From positions 1,629,001 through 1,693,000 of the forward strand of contig JBBBDQ010001187.1 of the NCBI GenBank assembly GCA_037127315.1: 64,000 nucleotides of DNA, given 5' to 3'. The translations under genes were made by a program, and so were the position numbers. This document shows positions 44,501 to 55,689 of this stretch, piece after piece (the first letter of the stretch is position 1; the number at the start of each line of letters is the position of its first letter). The DNA comes from Ascarosepion bandense. Its lineage: Eukaryota > Mollusca > Cephalopoda > Sepiida > Sepiidae. A model generated the notes under the pieces. It ran no database searches and was not told the DNA's origin. It saw nothing but the letters and a program-made list of their open reading frames with translations.

Positions 44501-47500
44501 CTTACATTCTTACTTACATGCTTCCTTCCTTACTTTCTTACTTACATGCTTCCTTCCTTACTTTCTTACTTACATGCTTCCTTCCTTACTTTCTTTCTTA
44601 CATGCTTCATTCCCTGCTTTCTTACTTACATGCTTCCTTCCTTACTTTCTTACTTACATACTTCATTCCTTACATTCTTACTTACATGCTTCCTTCCTTG
44701 CTTTCTTACTTACATGCTTCCTTCCTTACATTCTTACTTACATGCTTCCTTCCTTACTTTCTTACTTACATGCTTCCTTCCTTACTTTCTTACTTACATG
44801 TTTCCTTCCTTCCTTTCTTTCTTACATGCTTCCTTCCCTGCTTTCTTACTTATATGCTTCCTTCCTTACTTTCTTACTTACATGCTTCCTTCCTTACATT
44901 CTTACTTACATGCTTCCTTCCTTACTTTCTTACTTACATGCTTCCTTCCTTACTTTCTTACTTACATGCTTCCTTCCTTACATTCTTACTTACATGCTTC
45001 CTTCCTTACTTTCTTACTTACATACTTCCTTCCTTACTTTCTTACTTACATACTTCCTTCCTTACTTTCTTACTTACATACTTCCTTCCTTACTTTCCTA
45101 TTTAAATGCATCCTTCTTTACTTTCCTACTTACATGTTTCCTTCCTTACTTTCTTACTTACATGCTTCCTTCCTTACTTTCTTACTTACATTCTTCCTTC
45201 CTTACTTTCTTACTTACATGTTTCCTTCCTCACTTTCTTACTTACATGCTTCCTTCCTTCCTTTCTTTCTTACATGCTTCCTTCCCTGCTTTCTTACTTA
45301 CATGCTTCCTTCCTTACTTTCTTACTTACATACTTCCTTCCTTCCTTTCTTTCTTACATGCTTCCTTCCCTGCTTTCTTACATACATGCTTCCTCTCATT
45401 TCTTACTTACATGCTTCCTTCCTTACATTCTTACTTACATGCTTCCTTCCTTACTTTCTTACTTACATGCTTCCTTCCATATTCTTACTTACATGCTTCC
45501 TTCCTTACTTCTTACTTACATGCTTCCTTCCTTACATTCTTTCTTACATGCTTCCTTCACTGCTTTCTTACTTACATGCTTCCTTCCTTACTTTCTTACT
45601 TACATGCTTCCTTCCTTACTTTCTACTACATGCTTCCTTCCCATTTTCATTTACATGCTTCCTTCCTTACATCTCCACCACATGCTTCCTTCCTTACTTT
45701 CTTACTTACATACTTCCTTCCTTTTTTCTTCTTATAAGCTTCCTTCCTGCTTTCTTACTTACATGCTTCCTTCCTAACTTTCTTACTTACATACTCTCCT
45801 TCCTTCCTTCTTCTTACATGCTTCCTTCCCTGCCTTCCTTACTTACACGCTTCCCTTCCTTACTTTCCATTTACATGCTCTTCCTTCCTTCTTTACATGT
45901 TTCCTTCCCTGCTTTCTTACTTACATGCTTCCTTCCTTACCTTCTTACTTACATGCTTCCTTCCTACTTTACTCACATGCTTCCTTCCTATGCATTTACT
46001 TACATGCCTTCCTTCCTTACATTTTCTGCATGCTTCCTTCACTGCTTTCTTACTTACATGCTTCCTTCCCATTTCTTACTTACATGCCTCCTTCCCATTT
46101 ACTGCTATGCCTTCCTTACTTTCTTACTTACATGCTTCCTTCTTCCTCTTACATTCTGCATCACATGCTTCCTTCCTTACTTTACTTACATACTTCCTTC
46201 CTCTTTTTCTCTCATAGTTTCCTCTCAGTTTCTGCATTTACATGCTTCCTTCCTAACTTTCTTACTTACATACTTCCTTCCTTCCTTTCTTCTTACATGC
46301 TTCCTCTTCCCTGCTTTCTTAATTTACATGCTTCCTTCCTTACTTTCTATTATATGCTTCCCTTCCTTCCTTCTTTCCTTACATGCTTCCTTTCCCTGCT
46401 TTCATTTACATGCTTCCTTCCTTACTCACTTACATGCCTTCTTCCTGCTTTGTTTTCTATACATGCTCTTCCTTACTTCTTACTTACATGCTTCCTTCTT
46501 CCTTACTTACTTACATGCTTCCTTCCTTACTTTCTCTATCTATATGCTTCCTTCCTGCTTTCTACTTATATACATGTTTCTTCCTGTTTTCTTACTTACA
46601 TGCTTCCTTCCTGCTTTCATTACATGCTTCCTTCCTTACTTTCTTACTTACATGCTTCCTTCCTTACTTTCTCTACTTACATGCTTCCTTCCTTACTTTC
46701 TTCTTACTTACATGCTTCCTTCCTTACTTTCTTACTTACATGCTTCCTCCCACTTTTACTTACATGCTTCCTTCCTTACTTTGTTACTTACATGCTTCCT
46801 TCCTTATTTCTTACTTACATGCTTCCTTCCTTACTTTCTTACTTTCATGCTTCCTTCCTTACTTTCTTACTTACATGCTTCCTTCCTTACTTTCTTACTT
46901 ACATGCTTCCTTCCCTGCTTTCTTACTTACATGCTTCCTTCCCTGCTTTCTTACTTACATGCTTCCTTCCTTACTTTCTTACTTACATGCTTCCTTCCTT
47001 ACTTTCTTACTTACATGCTTCCTTCCCTGATTTCTTACTTACATGCTTCCTTCCCTGATTTCTTACTTACATGCTTCCTTCCCTGCTTTCTTACTTACAT
47101 GCTTCCTTCCTTATTTCTTACTTACATGCTTCCTTCCTTACTTTCTTACTTTCATGCTTCCTTCCTTACTTTCTTACTTACATGCTTCCTTCCTTACTTT
47201 CTTACTTACATGCTTCCTTCCCTGATTTCTTACTTACATGCTTCCTTCCTTACTTTCTTACTTACATGCTTCCTTCCTTACTTTCTTACTTACATGCTTC
47301 CTTCCTTACTTTCTTACTTACATGCTTCCTTCCCTGATTTCTTACTTACATGCTTCCTTCCCTGATTTCTTACTTACATGCTTCCTTCCCTGCTTTCTTA
47401 CTTACATGCTTCCTTCCTTACTTTCTTACTTACATGCTTCCTTCCTTACTTTCTTACTTACATGCTTCCTTCCTTACTTTCTTACTTACATGCTTCCTTC

Positions 47501-47850
47501 CCTGCTTTCTTACTTACATACTTCCTTCCTTACTTTCTTACTTACATGCTTCCTTCCTTACTTTCTTACTTACATGCTTCCTTCCCTGCTTTCTTACTTA
47601 CATGCTTCCTTCCTTACTTTCTTACTTACATGCTTCCTTCCTTACTTTCTTACTTACATGCTTCCTTCCTTGCTTTCTTACTTTCATGCTTCCTTCCCTG
47701 ATTTCTTACTTACATGCTTCCTTCCCTGTTTTCTTACTTACATGCTTCCTTCCTTACTTTCTTACTTACATGCTTCCTTCCTTACTTTCTTACTTTCATG
47801 CTTCCTTTCTTACTTTCTTACTTACATGCTTCCTTCCTTACTTTCTTACT
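38515..47850 (+). repeat. 28-bp satellite array (about 9.3 kb, roughly 330 units)
   Basis: The unit is 'ttccttccttactttctt' plus 'acttacatgc' (28 bp), with common variants: 'ccctgctttc' for 'ccttactttc', 'atacttcc' for 'atgcttcc', 'ttcctttctttcttac', and a cluster with 'tttcacgc'. Long-range copies exist: a rare variant 'ttacataattctttcc' recurs 1,314 bp apart (41157 and 42471), as does 'acttcctcctta' (about 40880 and 42194), while 'ccttcattcc' (39651, 43256) and 'ttatatgcttcc' (39921, 43526) recur 3,605 bp apart. The unit has no stop triplet on this strand, giving open frames of up to 2,442 codons in all three frames; these are not called as genes. A block at about 45380-46760 is rich in small indels. 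Confidence 0.95.
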
Positions 47851-48185
47851 TACATTCTTCCTTTCCTACTTCCTTACTTACTAATTTTTTTATTTTCTTT
47901 TTTTTCTATAAATCCTTGTGTCTTTCTTCTGCTTTCGTTCTTTTTCTCCTTCGATTTCATTCTTATCGCTTCATTATTTCTACATTTTCTGCTGATATGA
48001 ATTGGGAAGATCATATCCAACTAGATACTAGCTGCTGCTACGAAATTTTATTCTCTGTGAGCTGTTGTATTCTGGCGAGAATAATTTTCTATCTTACACA
48101 CAATCTAATATTTTTCCATGCTTAGAATACTGATATCATATATAGCCTGATGCTCTTGCTATATACTCAAAGATTCTTGAAATTT
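47851..48185. other. Right edge of the satellite and AT-rich spacer
   Basis: The array decays into T-rich sequence by about 47900, then ordinary AT-rich DNA. The C-terminal part of a long open frame (to 48125) is satellite run-off. Confidence 0.5.
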
Positions 48186-48212
48186 AGTCATTAATATAGC
48201 ATACATTAGAAC

Positions 48213-48278
<66 letters not shown>
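48213..48278. repeat. (TA)n microsatellite
   Basis: About 30 TA units with one interruption. Confidence 0.95.
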
Positions 48279-48281
<3 letters not shown>

Positions 48282-48324
48282 TTTAAATAAAAAAGATGAG
48301 CAGATAAAAAATCCCAAAACACGA

Positions 48325-48655
48325 TCCTATTAATATTAATTTAATTATTATTAAAATTGATCAATATGGAAGGCTCGTTGTAAATAGTATTATCTATATC
48401 AGTGAGTGACTGACTGACTGGGCAGAAATTATCCCGCAGGTGTTTTCCATTGCTTACTGCGATAGTCTGGTTGCCACCCAAGTCTATAGAACCCAATCGG
48501 TTCTATTATTTAACCCATAACTGGAGGGAAGAGTCGGATTAATATTTTTCCCGAGTGTATTTGTGCGTAAGTGAATGCAAGGAATTGAACTGGAATTCGT
48601 ACTCGGCTCCCCGATGTCTCGTTCGGAGTCGATATCCTCTGCACCACAACGTAGC
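48325..48655 (-). mobile_element. tRNA-derived SINE with variant 3' end
   Basis: The minus-strand SINE head is at about 48635-48655 ('gttgtggtgcagaggatatc'), with the body ending near 48400. It continues into a 60-70-bp 3' segment ('ataatactatttac', 'gagccttccatattgat', AT-rich) shared with 36815-36890. The 60-codon plus frame over it is a shadow. Confidence 0.82.
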
Positions 48656-49605
48656 AGTTCATTTTATTGCACTGTCCGTTTGGAGAACACGCCTCTGGCA
48701 TCTTGTTTTCCAGTCAAGTGTGATATTCAGAAATTAAAAATGCAATGTTATTAGTTGTTTTCGTTTCCTTTCTTTTAATTGTTTTCTGTCCTTCATAATG
48801 TTTTTCTTATACGCTTTTATACTGAGTAACCCCAGCTTCTTGGCGACTTTGTTGCCTTGATTTGCGTGAAGTGAATAAGAACACATCTTGTTTTTTTACC
48901 ATGTCAGTAATTTTATTAGTTATCATTTTTCTTCATTTTTCCTACATTTCCTTCCTTATTTTCTTCTTGAATTAATATTTTATCTATTTCCTCCATTCTT
49001 CCCACAATACTTGCCCTTAAATTCGCCTTATTTTATTTCATTTGTTATATTTATCATTGTTAATTTCTCTTTCTTTATTACCTAATACCTCTTTTCTTTC
49101 CTGAATCATCTCTTTTATCTATTTTTCTTTCTTTCTTTAGGAAGCTTAACCGCAAATGTGGGTCTCACTTAGAGCCTTAATATGCGTTTGTGTTTGCATT
49201 TTGCATAAAACTTGAAAAGAACCCCAAGAGATATGAACAATTAACGGGTTTGACGTCTAGTTGGTAATTGCATTTTCTTCCGAGTTCAGAGCGGACGATT
49301 TGTTTAAGACGATAATAGTCGCAAAGCAGCCTTTTCTTTCTAAAGTAAGAACTGCTTATCCTATTCAAAGTGACAGAATTCACGAATGTGCTTTCCATAA
49401 TCGAACACTGAAGCTCATAATACCAGTCTTTTGTTTACATTTTTTTTTGTACTGTAACGAAATGAATAAAGAATCATAGAAGGAGCTGGCGGCTAAGTTA
49501 AAAGATGAATAAATAAATGGAGTTCAGAAAATTTGTTCTACACTCAGATTTGATTATATATTTTTGGGGTTTTAATCTATTCTTGTCGCATACGAATATT
49601 AGTCT
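48656..49605. other. No recognised gene
   Basis: T-rich stretch (48880-49140) and two antiparallel short frames (49177-49398 minus, 49261-49479 plus) without motifs. Confidence 0.35.
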
Positions 49606-49607
49606 TT

Positions 49608-49630
49608 TCATATATATATATATATATATT
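49608..49630. repeat. (TA)n microsatellite
   Basis: About 11 TA units. Confidence 0.9.
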
Positions 49631-49802
49631 GCGTGACAAGATGCTTTTAAAAAATAATGAAGTATATTGCAATTACCCAAAACTAATCTTCAAAGAGATG
49701 TTCTTTTTATATTGAAGGTTAGACGAAGCATTCACACTGTACCTTAATTTAAGAAAATAAATTCATTATCACATCAATTCACAAAACTAAATAAAGAGCA
49801 AC

Positions 49803-49805
<3 letters not shown>

Positions 49806-49879
<74 letters not shown>

Positions 49880-49896
49880 TAAAGAGAGTGAGAGAG
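49806..49896. repeat. (TA)n(GA)n microsatellite
   Basis: About 25 TA units with one C, then GA-rich repeats. Confidence 0.93.
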
Positions 49897-50029
49897 AAGC
49901 ATTATGTATATAAGGTGTATGGGTAGATATTTGAAGGCGTTTAGTATAATAAAGGGAGGTAAAGAAGGTGTTGGGTATTTATTTATTATTCATTAATATT
50001 TCGAGCTCAGGAACTCATATTAAGAATGG

Positions 50030-50088
50030 TGTTAGAGCTTGAATTCACGTTCGCCTGCTGTTTATTAAACACACAAACACACACACAG

Positions 50089-50172
<84 letters not shown>

Positions 50173-50222
50173 TTAATAAACACACAAACACATACAGCAG
50201 GCGGACGTGAATTCAAGCTCTA

Positions 50223-50226
<4 letters not shown>
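50030..50226. repeat. Near-perfect palindrome of about 195 bp centred on (TA)n(TG)n
   Basis: Left arm 'gttagagcttgaattcacgt' and 'cgcctgctg' at 50030-50060, then 'tttattaaacacac'. The right arm is their reverse complement at about 50170-50226. The centre is (CA)n-(TA)n-(TG)n, itself self-complementary, so nearly the whole segment can fold back. The arms differ by one substitution (cgttcg versus cgtccg) and about 12 extra bases in the right arm. Confidence 0.88.

Positions 50227-50231
<5 letters not shown>

Positions 50232-50260
<29 letters not shown>
50232..50260. repeat. (TA)n microsatellite
   Basis: About 14 TA units just outside the palindrome. Confidence 0.9.
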
Positions 50261-50265
<5 letters not shown>

Positions 50266-50297
50266 GACGTCTTTTATAATTTGTCATGTAAATATCT

Positions 50298-50500
50298 GGT
50301 GTGCGTTTTGTTGCAATGAATATCTGCTCGAAATGACAACTCTGGGAGCCTAGATCGAATTCCAGTTGAACTCGTTGCATTCATTTGCGAGCAAATACTG
50401 TTGGTAAAGGTATTAAAACTTCGCTTCTGTTTCCATCTATGAGTTAAATGGGTTGTGTTTTATAGCCTTTGTTACTAACGTAGAAAGAAGTTACATGGTC
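50298..50500 (+). mobile_element. tRNA-derived SINE, diverged and 3'-truncated
   Basis: Head 'tgtgcgttttgttgcaatga', B-box 'agatcgaattccagttgaa' and the first part of the body up to the 'gttaaat' and 'ttatagcctt' blocks. Later parts are deleted or unrecognisable. Confidence 0.7.
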
Positions 50501-50779
50501 TCCCAATTGTGTATCTTTTATGGTACATAACTGGCTGTCTAACTGAGTAATATAAATATCTGAAAACTGAAAATACAAAAGATGAATTCGGTCGCTCTGA
50601 AAATTAAATGCACATTTATGCCGAACGATGAAGTTTACAAAAATATGAGTAAAGTTATCGGGAACATAAATGAGAAACTTCATTCTGTACTGGATCGAGC
50701 CAAAAATATATATATTGAATTTTTATGAAAAGTAATGTTTATATACAAAATTTAATAAGAAACAAGTCACCGAAAAGTT

Positions 50780-51700
50780 TTTTTCAATTCTTAGCCATTA
50801 TATTTTCCTATCATTCTGGCAGGATTTGAATTCCACGTCGGAAAAATAGCACGTCTTTTGAGGCTAAGCACAATTCGACCAATTTTTTATCATCTTCATC
50901 AGTATAAAAGTGTTGCTCAGTCAAGTAATGAGCCATCGATCGGAAGAGTTGATAATTAGACGGGGGAATGTCTGGTGAATACGGTGTGTTGGGTAAGACT
51001 CTCCAGTTATGCGTTTTCCAGTAGATTTTCACTCGTTTTGCAGCATGTTGCCTAATGTTGTAAAATCATTTTAGCGTCTCTCTGCTCTTATAGCGACAGT
51101 TTGTTTTCTTCAAACCTCGGCTCAAACGAATCAGTTGTAGTCGATAGCGATCTCCCGTGATGATTTAAGTCGGTTTGAGCAGCTCATAGTAAACTACACC
51201 CAGTTGATCCAACCAAATACAGAGCAGAAAAGTCGAACCAAGGATATTCGTCTTTGCCGCAGATGTTGATGCTTGGTCAGGATTTACTATACAATCTACT
51301 ACACCTAAGATTATCGGAGTGTAGCCATTTTCATCGCCTGTCACGATACGATGAAAAGGACAATTTCTTCTGACTTTGAAGCAAATGTTCACACGTGAGA
51401 AGTCTCGTGTATTTCATTTCGTACGGCACCCAATCACCTTCCATTTGAAACATTCCTAATACTTTTACACGATTTGAAAATTTGGGTAAGCAAGTACTAA
51501 TTTGGATGCAAGTTTAGCTTTCGCCTGACATGCGTCTTTATAAAGTAATGCCTCCAATCGTTCGTCTTCAATCTTTTTCGGTGCGCCTGAGTTTTGTTTA
51601 ACTTCACCATTAAAATCATTATTTATGAAACGTGTAAACCAATCTGTACATGTTGTTTCCGACAGAACATGGTCTCCGTTATTCAACGATAATCGTGTAT
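50780..51700 (-). pseudogene. mariner transposase pseudogene
   Basis: Minus-strand pieces in order: 51465-51686 (N-terminal DNA-binding part with CTDWFTRFINNDFN and SGAPKKIEDERLEALL), 51165-51392 (HRIVTGDENGY, first catalytic Asp, then LCIWLDQLGVVYYELLKP) and 50811-51032 (WRVLPNTPYSPDIPPSNYQLF, then the FFRRGIQILPERW block). In active mariner enzymes the third catalytic Asp follows PS in the PSDYHLF block; here that position is Asn. Frame breaks between all three pieces also show it is dead. The enzyme family cuts and pastes its element at TA sites. Terminal repeats were not located. Confidence 0.85.
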
Positions 51701-51821
51701 GCTTAATGCAGATTCTTTTTGAATAAAATACTGCATTAAAACTCCCCGCAGATACACTTACTTTAGCTCGAAATCCGACATGTTTCCCGATATGAAATAC
51801 AGGTTGTTTACCCTTCGACTA

Positions 51822-52492
51822 AATGATATACATTGACTTTGATGACACCACAACTTCCTCCCCCATCAATAAGAAATCCGGCACGGCGGATAAATATAAC
51901 CTCGCTATTGATGTTGAGAGATATCTACATTCAGTGGTGGAATGGGGAAAGAAGTGGCTTGTGAATTTCAATTGCGTCTAAGACGAAGCTGCTGTGAGTC
52001 AATCATGACAGGCAACCATGGAACAAGCGAGTCTCCCTGAGAGCAATATACTGCGCATCCTTGGCCTTACCCTCTCTTCTGATCTCAAGTGGCAAATGGG
52101 TCTCACCCATTCACAGTTAGATCAACCAAATGCAGACAACAATTCTTCTCCAGCAGCTTCTTTTCTTGTACTTGTAGAACGCTCTTCTATATTCTTGCTT
52201 TGCTGTGGTCTCTAACCTCCAGCACTTTAAATGCAATGTCAATACCCATCTCTTAATCACTTGACTCCATTTCTTTCTACATAACCCTGTATATCTTTTT
52301 CTTTCTCTCTAACGTTGCTACTGTCGTCACACCTGTATTCTCATCCTTCTCTTGCTTCTTTCTCTGACACCTCCTGTAACTCGTTCATATTTCTTTTTAC
52401 ACTCTGCCTATCTAATCTTTACTTTTGTGTAGCCTCCTTCGCATCAGTGACGTTACCGCCTTGCTTGGGTTGAAACGATTAAAAAATAACTT
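51822..52492 (+). pseudogene. LINE-A fragment, diverged and internally deleted
   Basis: Starts at a decayed YADD block (DFDDTTT), continues with YLHSVVEWGKKWLVNFN, ASLPESNILRILGLTLSSDLKW, then jumps to the equivalent of HPFTVKQIRCN. It ends with the LINE-A tail ('gtagcctccttcgcatcagt'...) and an A-rich run near 52492. Confidence 0.8.
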
Positions 52493-52689
52493 CCATAAAG
52501 ATGCGTTACCCTCTGAAATTACACAAACGCAGTTCATGGAGTGCCATATGTAGGAAAATAGCGAGAACTTATTCAATGTCCTAACATAAACTAAAAAAAT
52601 TCAATATGTATTAAAAATTAGGCTACGAAAATTGTCTAATAGTTTCTTTTTACTTTTTAATATCCCAAAGTTGCATTTTGACTCCTTTT

Positions 52690-52925
52690 AGTTTTGTTTT
52701 TTTTTTCAATTGAGGTAGATAGACTAAACTATCGCCCGGTTCACATTCCACCCACGTCTATTGAACAGGTGAAGAGGCTTATCCCTTGTTTCCTGTTTAG
52801 GATGCGGTTTCCTGTTTTTCTCTTTTCTAATCTTCTCACTCTTATGTAGCCCCCTGCACATTAGTGGCGTTACCGCCTTGTTTGGGGTGATATGATTAAA
52901 AAAAAAAAAAAAAAAAAAAAAAAAT
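52690..52925 (+). mobile_element. LINE-A-tailed non-autonomous element, single unit
   Basis: The body ('caattgaggtagatagacta', 'cgcccggttcacattcca', 'aggatgcggtttcctg') equals the unit repeated on the minus strand at 23.46-23.79 kb. It is followed by the shared tail ('gtagccccctgcacattagt', 'ttggggtgatatgatt') and about 23 A. The long clean A run suggests a fairly recent insertion. Confidence 0.78.
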
Positions 52926-53149
52926 TCTATCTATTTTTCCTTGGATAATAAATTTAAGTTTTCGTTGAAAAATAAAGCGTTCATAAAATTTAATGACGTA
53001 AAATAATTTGTGGGATAAAATTCAGTATTTGGCATATGTAACGTACGGAAAAATATTAATAAGAAAAACCATAAATTTCCCATAAATTTTATTTTGTACC
53101 AAATCGAACCCAAAATCTAATCCATTAGAACCAGTAATTGAGCCTCCTA

Positions 53150-53265
53150 TCACTGAACGTTTCATTCAAAGTCCTCCAGAGGGTCTTGAGATACCTTGAC
53201 CACGGACAGGCATTCGCACAAAGAAACAAACACGACCGACTACAATACCTCTACCTGAATGCAGA
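53150..53265 (+). mobile_element. Short LINE-type 3' tail fragment
   Basis: 'gtcttgagataccttgacca' plus 'acaaagaaacaaacacgacc' resembles the 'gagatatcttgaccac..aaacaaacaaac' 3' ends seen in RTE-like retroposons. A second version lies at 57165-57260. Confidence 0.45.
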
Positions 53266-53639
53266 TGTAATTACGTGTATGGTAGTTAAAACTTTTTCTC
53301 ATTTTAAAGATAGGCGTTCTGATTATAGGATCAGCACTAATTTAGAATTTTGAATTCAAAGCAAGAATATATTTGAACATTTTTAAACGTAGTTTAATGT
53401 AGAAGTGAGAAAATATGTTGCTAAAATAGAGGTCTAACTTTGGTTATTATTAATCCGGAAATTAATACATTTTGCATCTCTCTTGTTTGTTAAGAAATAA
53501 ATGTGCAATTACATATGCACAATCGCACATAGGATGTAAAACGAAGCTGTTATATTTTATTCTATACATCTTCTACTATTTGACATTTTAAGACGAGAAA
53601 TATAGGTGACGAAACAAACGTGTCAGCAAGTATGACATG

Positions 53640-53810
53640 CTGTTCTATACACAGCGGATGAGAGACTGATCTATCGTTCCAACAGATGGATAGAGTGACG
53701 AAAAGAGAAGGGAAAGTAATTCTTGGCATACTTCATAGACTTAAGCAAATAGATGGCAGAACAAGTTTTTTGTGGGGGTTAAAAAAGAAAGGATGCTAGA
53801 AAATAAAATT
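53640..53810 (+). pseudogene. RTE LINE scrap
   Basis: Translation shows diverged GKVILGILHRLKQIDGRTS and WGLKKKGC, matching the 'GKRDRGRQRI..LQGLIRWMTEREL' and 'ANMLRATRD' blocks of the RTE copies. Heavily decayed. Confidence 0.45.
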
Positions 53811-55059
53811 TCAAATTTAAAGGAGAAAAAAGTGAAACTCTTTTCATAATTTCTCTTGCTAATAAAATATAAAGAATAAATAATGTATGAAAAAATTCGG
53901 TCTAGACAAATAGTAATGGCTATTGTAATAATAGCAGTCGCCTTATAAAGAAACAGTCGGGATTCAATGACCGAGCAGCCATTATTGATATCGATTAAAA
54001 TATATAAAATCTTTCCTTTAAATTATTTTTTCAGGAAAACATATTTCTCAAGTTTAGTATCTATTATTTCTCTGTTTCCACTACTGATAGAAGTTTCTTC
54101 CCATACTGACTAATGTATATACGCGCTAATTGTTAGATTTCGGGACCTAATTTTCAAGCAGTACCTACGATAATTCATTTAATGCGACCTCCTTAAAAGT
54201 AGGTCTTCAAAAGTTGCATGACACGCGGGTATGTAGACTATGCTATTATTTTCTCTTCGAGTTACATGACATTGATTCAGGCTGATGTTGAAAGTGGTCA
54301 AGTAATGTGCTTTATTTTATCTGGTACTGTTCTCTGTGAACGCTAGTCCACAATGATTGAAGAAGGTTAGTCTTTGCAAAGATATCCAGAATTCATTCGT
54401 TCAAAGTCATTTTAATAATTGTTCTGAGGAAGCAGTTTTATAGAAATGGCAGTTCAAAAAGGTAAGACGTATGTGAAAATAATGAAAAAGTTCTTATGAA
54501 TGAGTAATTTATGAAAAAAGTAAATATCCCTTTGATATTATAAAAATGAACGAGTGGAAAAAAAAAGATTGAAGAGGGGTAAGAAGATAAATGAATAAAG
54601 GCTAATAATGGAATTTGGTAATGGCTAAAAACGAAAGAAGAAACGCGAGTTTCACATCAAAAGAAATGGTAAATAAAAGATAACGTTGAGAGGTAAATGC
54701 AAAGATTTACAAAACCCATAAGAATAATAGTTAAAATGAAAGCGGTTACCAAAAATAACATGTGGCGATCCTAATGATGCTTGAGACGAAGGCACAGAAA
54801 AAATATACTCTAATACTAGTCTAGAAAACAAAAAGGAAAAACCACTTAAAAAGAGATTAGCTGTAAATATTTTTGTTATTTGTCTATACTTCTGAGATGA
54901 GTTTGTATTTACATTGTCTTTAACTTTATTGACATAATTACTAAGTTTCTTCTAAAATTGTTTAGAAATTTCGAAACGAACTCTTATTTTGATTATATGT
55001 CGCAATAAAAAAATAATCTATTGGTTGGAAGTAATCACAGGAATGTATTTCAAACAGGT
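53811..55059. other. No gene seen
   Basis: AT-rich; A-rich between 54440 and 54860. No recognised repeat. Confidence 0.4.
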
Positions 55060-55400
55060 CCAATGGCAAACCAAATTCACAATGTCTCGCACATTTCAAC
55101 TTGATCAAAATAAACCAAATTCACAAATCTCGTCTTGATCTCGCGAACAACGACTCAAATGACAACACCCCTCAAAACATTACGCCACATTTTATGCACT
55201 CGACCTGGCTACCACTCAGCCAATGAGTGCTCCGGAAGAGTAAACATAAACGGCTACAAGTATCACCAATTTAATAGCTACGGAATTCTATCTGATTCTC
55301 TATCTGACCGCCGATTCGCCGTCCCTACACTCCCTTGCAAAACATACACCCGACTCTGGCTTTTTTCGGTCGCCGAGGTAAGTCAGTGCTACATTATATA
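55060..55400 (+). other. Unassigned GC-richer block with an open frame and splice-donor-like site
   Basis: An 88-codon frame (55135-55401) of balanced composition runs up to 'gccgaggtaagtcag' at about 55373-55387, a good match to the exon|GTAAGT donor consensus. No domain is recognised and no acceptor-flanked partner exon is visible nearby. It might be a host exon, part of an LTR, or chance. Confidence 0.25.
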
Positions 55401-55689
55401 ATTCTTATTTCATGTGCAATGCTACTTCCGGAAGCCATGTACGTATCTCCCTTTAACGTAACTCTCTAGTTTTTTTAAACTAATGCTGTATAACATGGCA
55501 TTGAACTCATAGCACTTTGGATCAAGTCACTAGAACTAATCAACGTCTATATCCACAGGACCAATGCGTACTTGAGGATATTATACGAATTTCTTGGACT
55601 TATAAACCTAATGTCTCACTAAACATTTTAACAGATCATATTGTAATTTTTTATGCTAATAATTTTTCATCTGACGTTTTTTTACTAGA

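Noticed and set aside
38515..47850. CRISPR array (28-bp repeats)
   Set aside because: Repeat units are directly adjacent with no unique spacers, and the context is eukaryotic.
38502..48125. Giant plus-strand open frames (up to 2,442 codons, at 40037-47365) as a repeat-rich protein gene
   Set aside because: Open in all three frames because the 28-bp unit has no stop triplet. No start context, promoter or non-repeat domain is visible, and the composition is dictated by the satellite.
50007..50223. Short frames on both strands with His-Thr and Val-Cys runs
   Set aside because: Translations of the (CA)n/(TG)n/(TA)n core of a palindrome.
51700..51830. mariner terminal repeat ('acaggttgttta' at about 51802)
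   Set aside because: It reads in the wrong orientation for the right end of the minus-strand mariner, and no matching opposite end was found.
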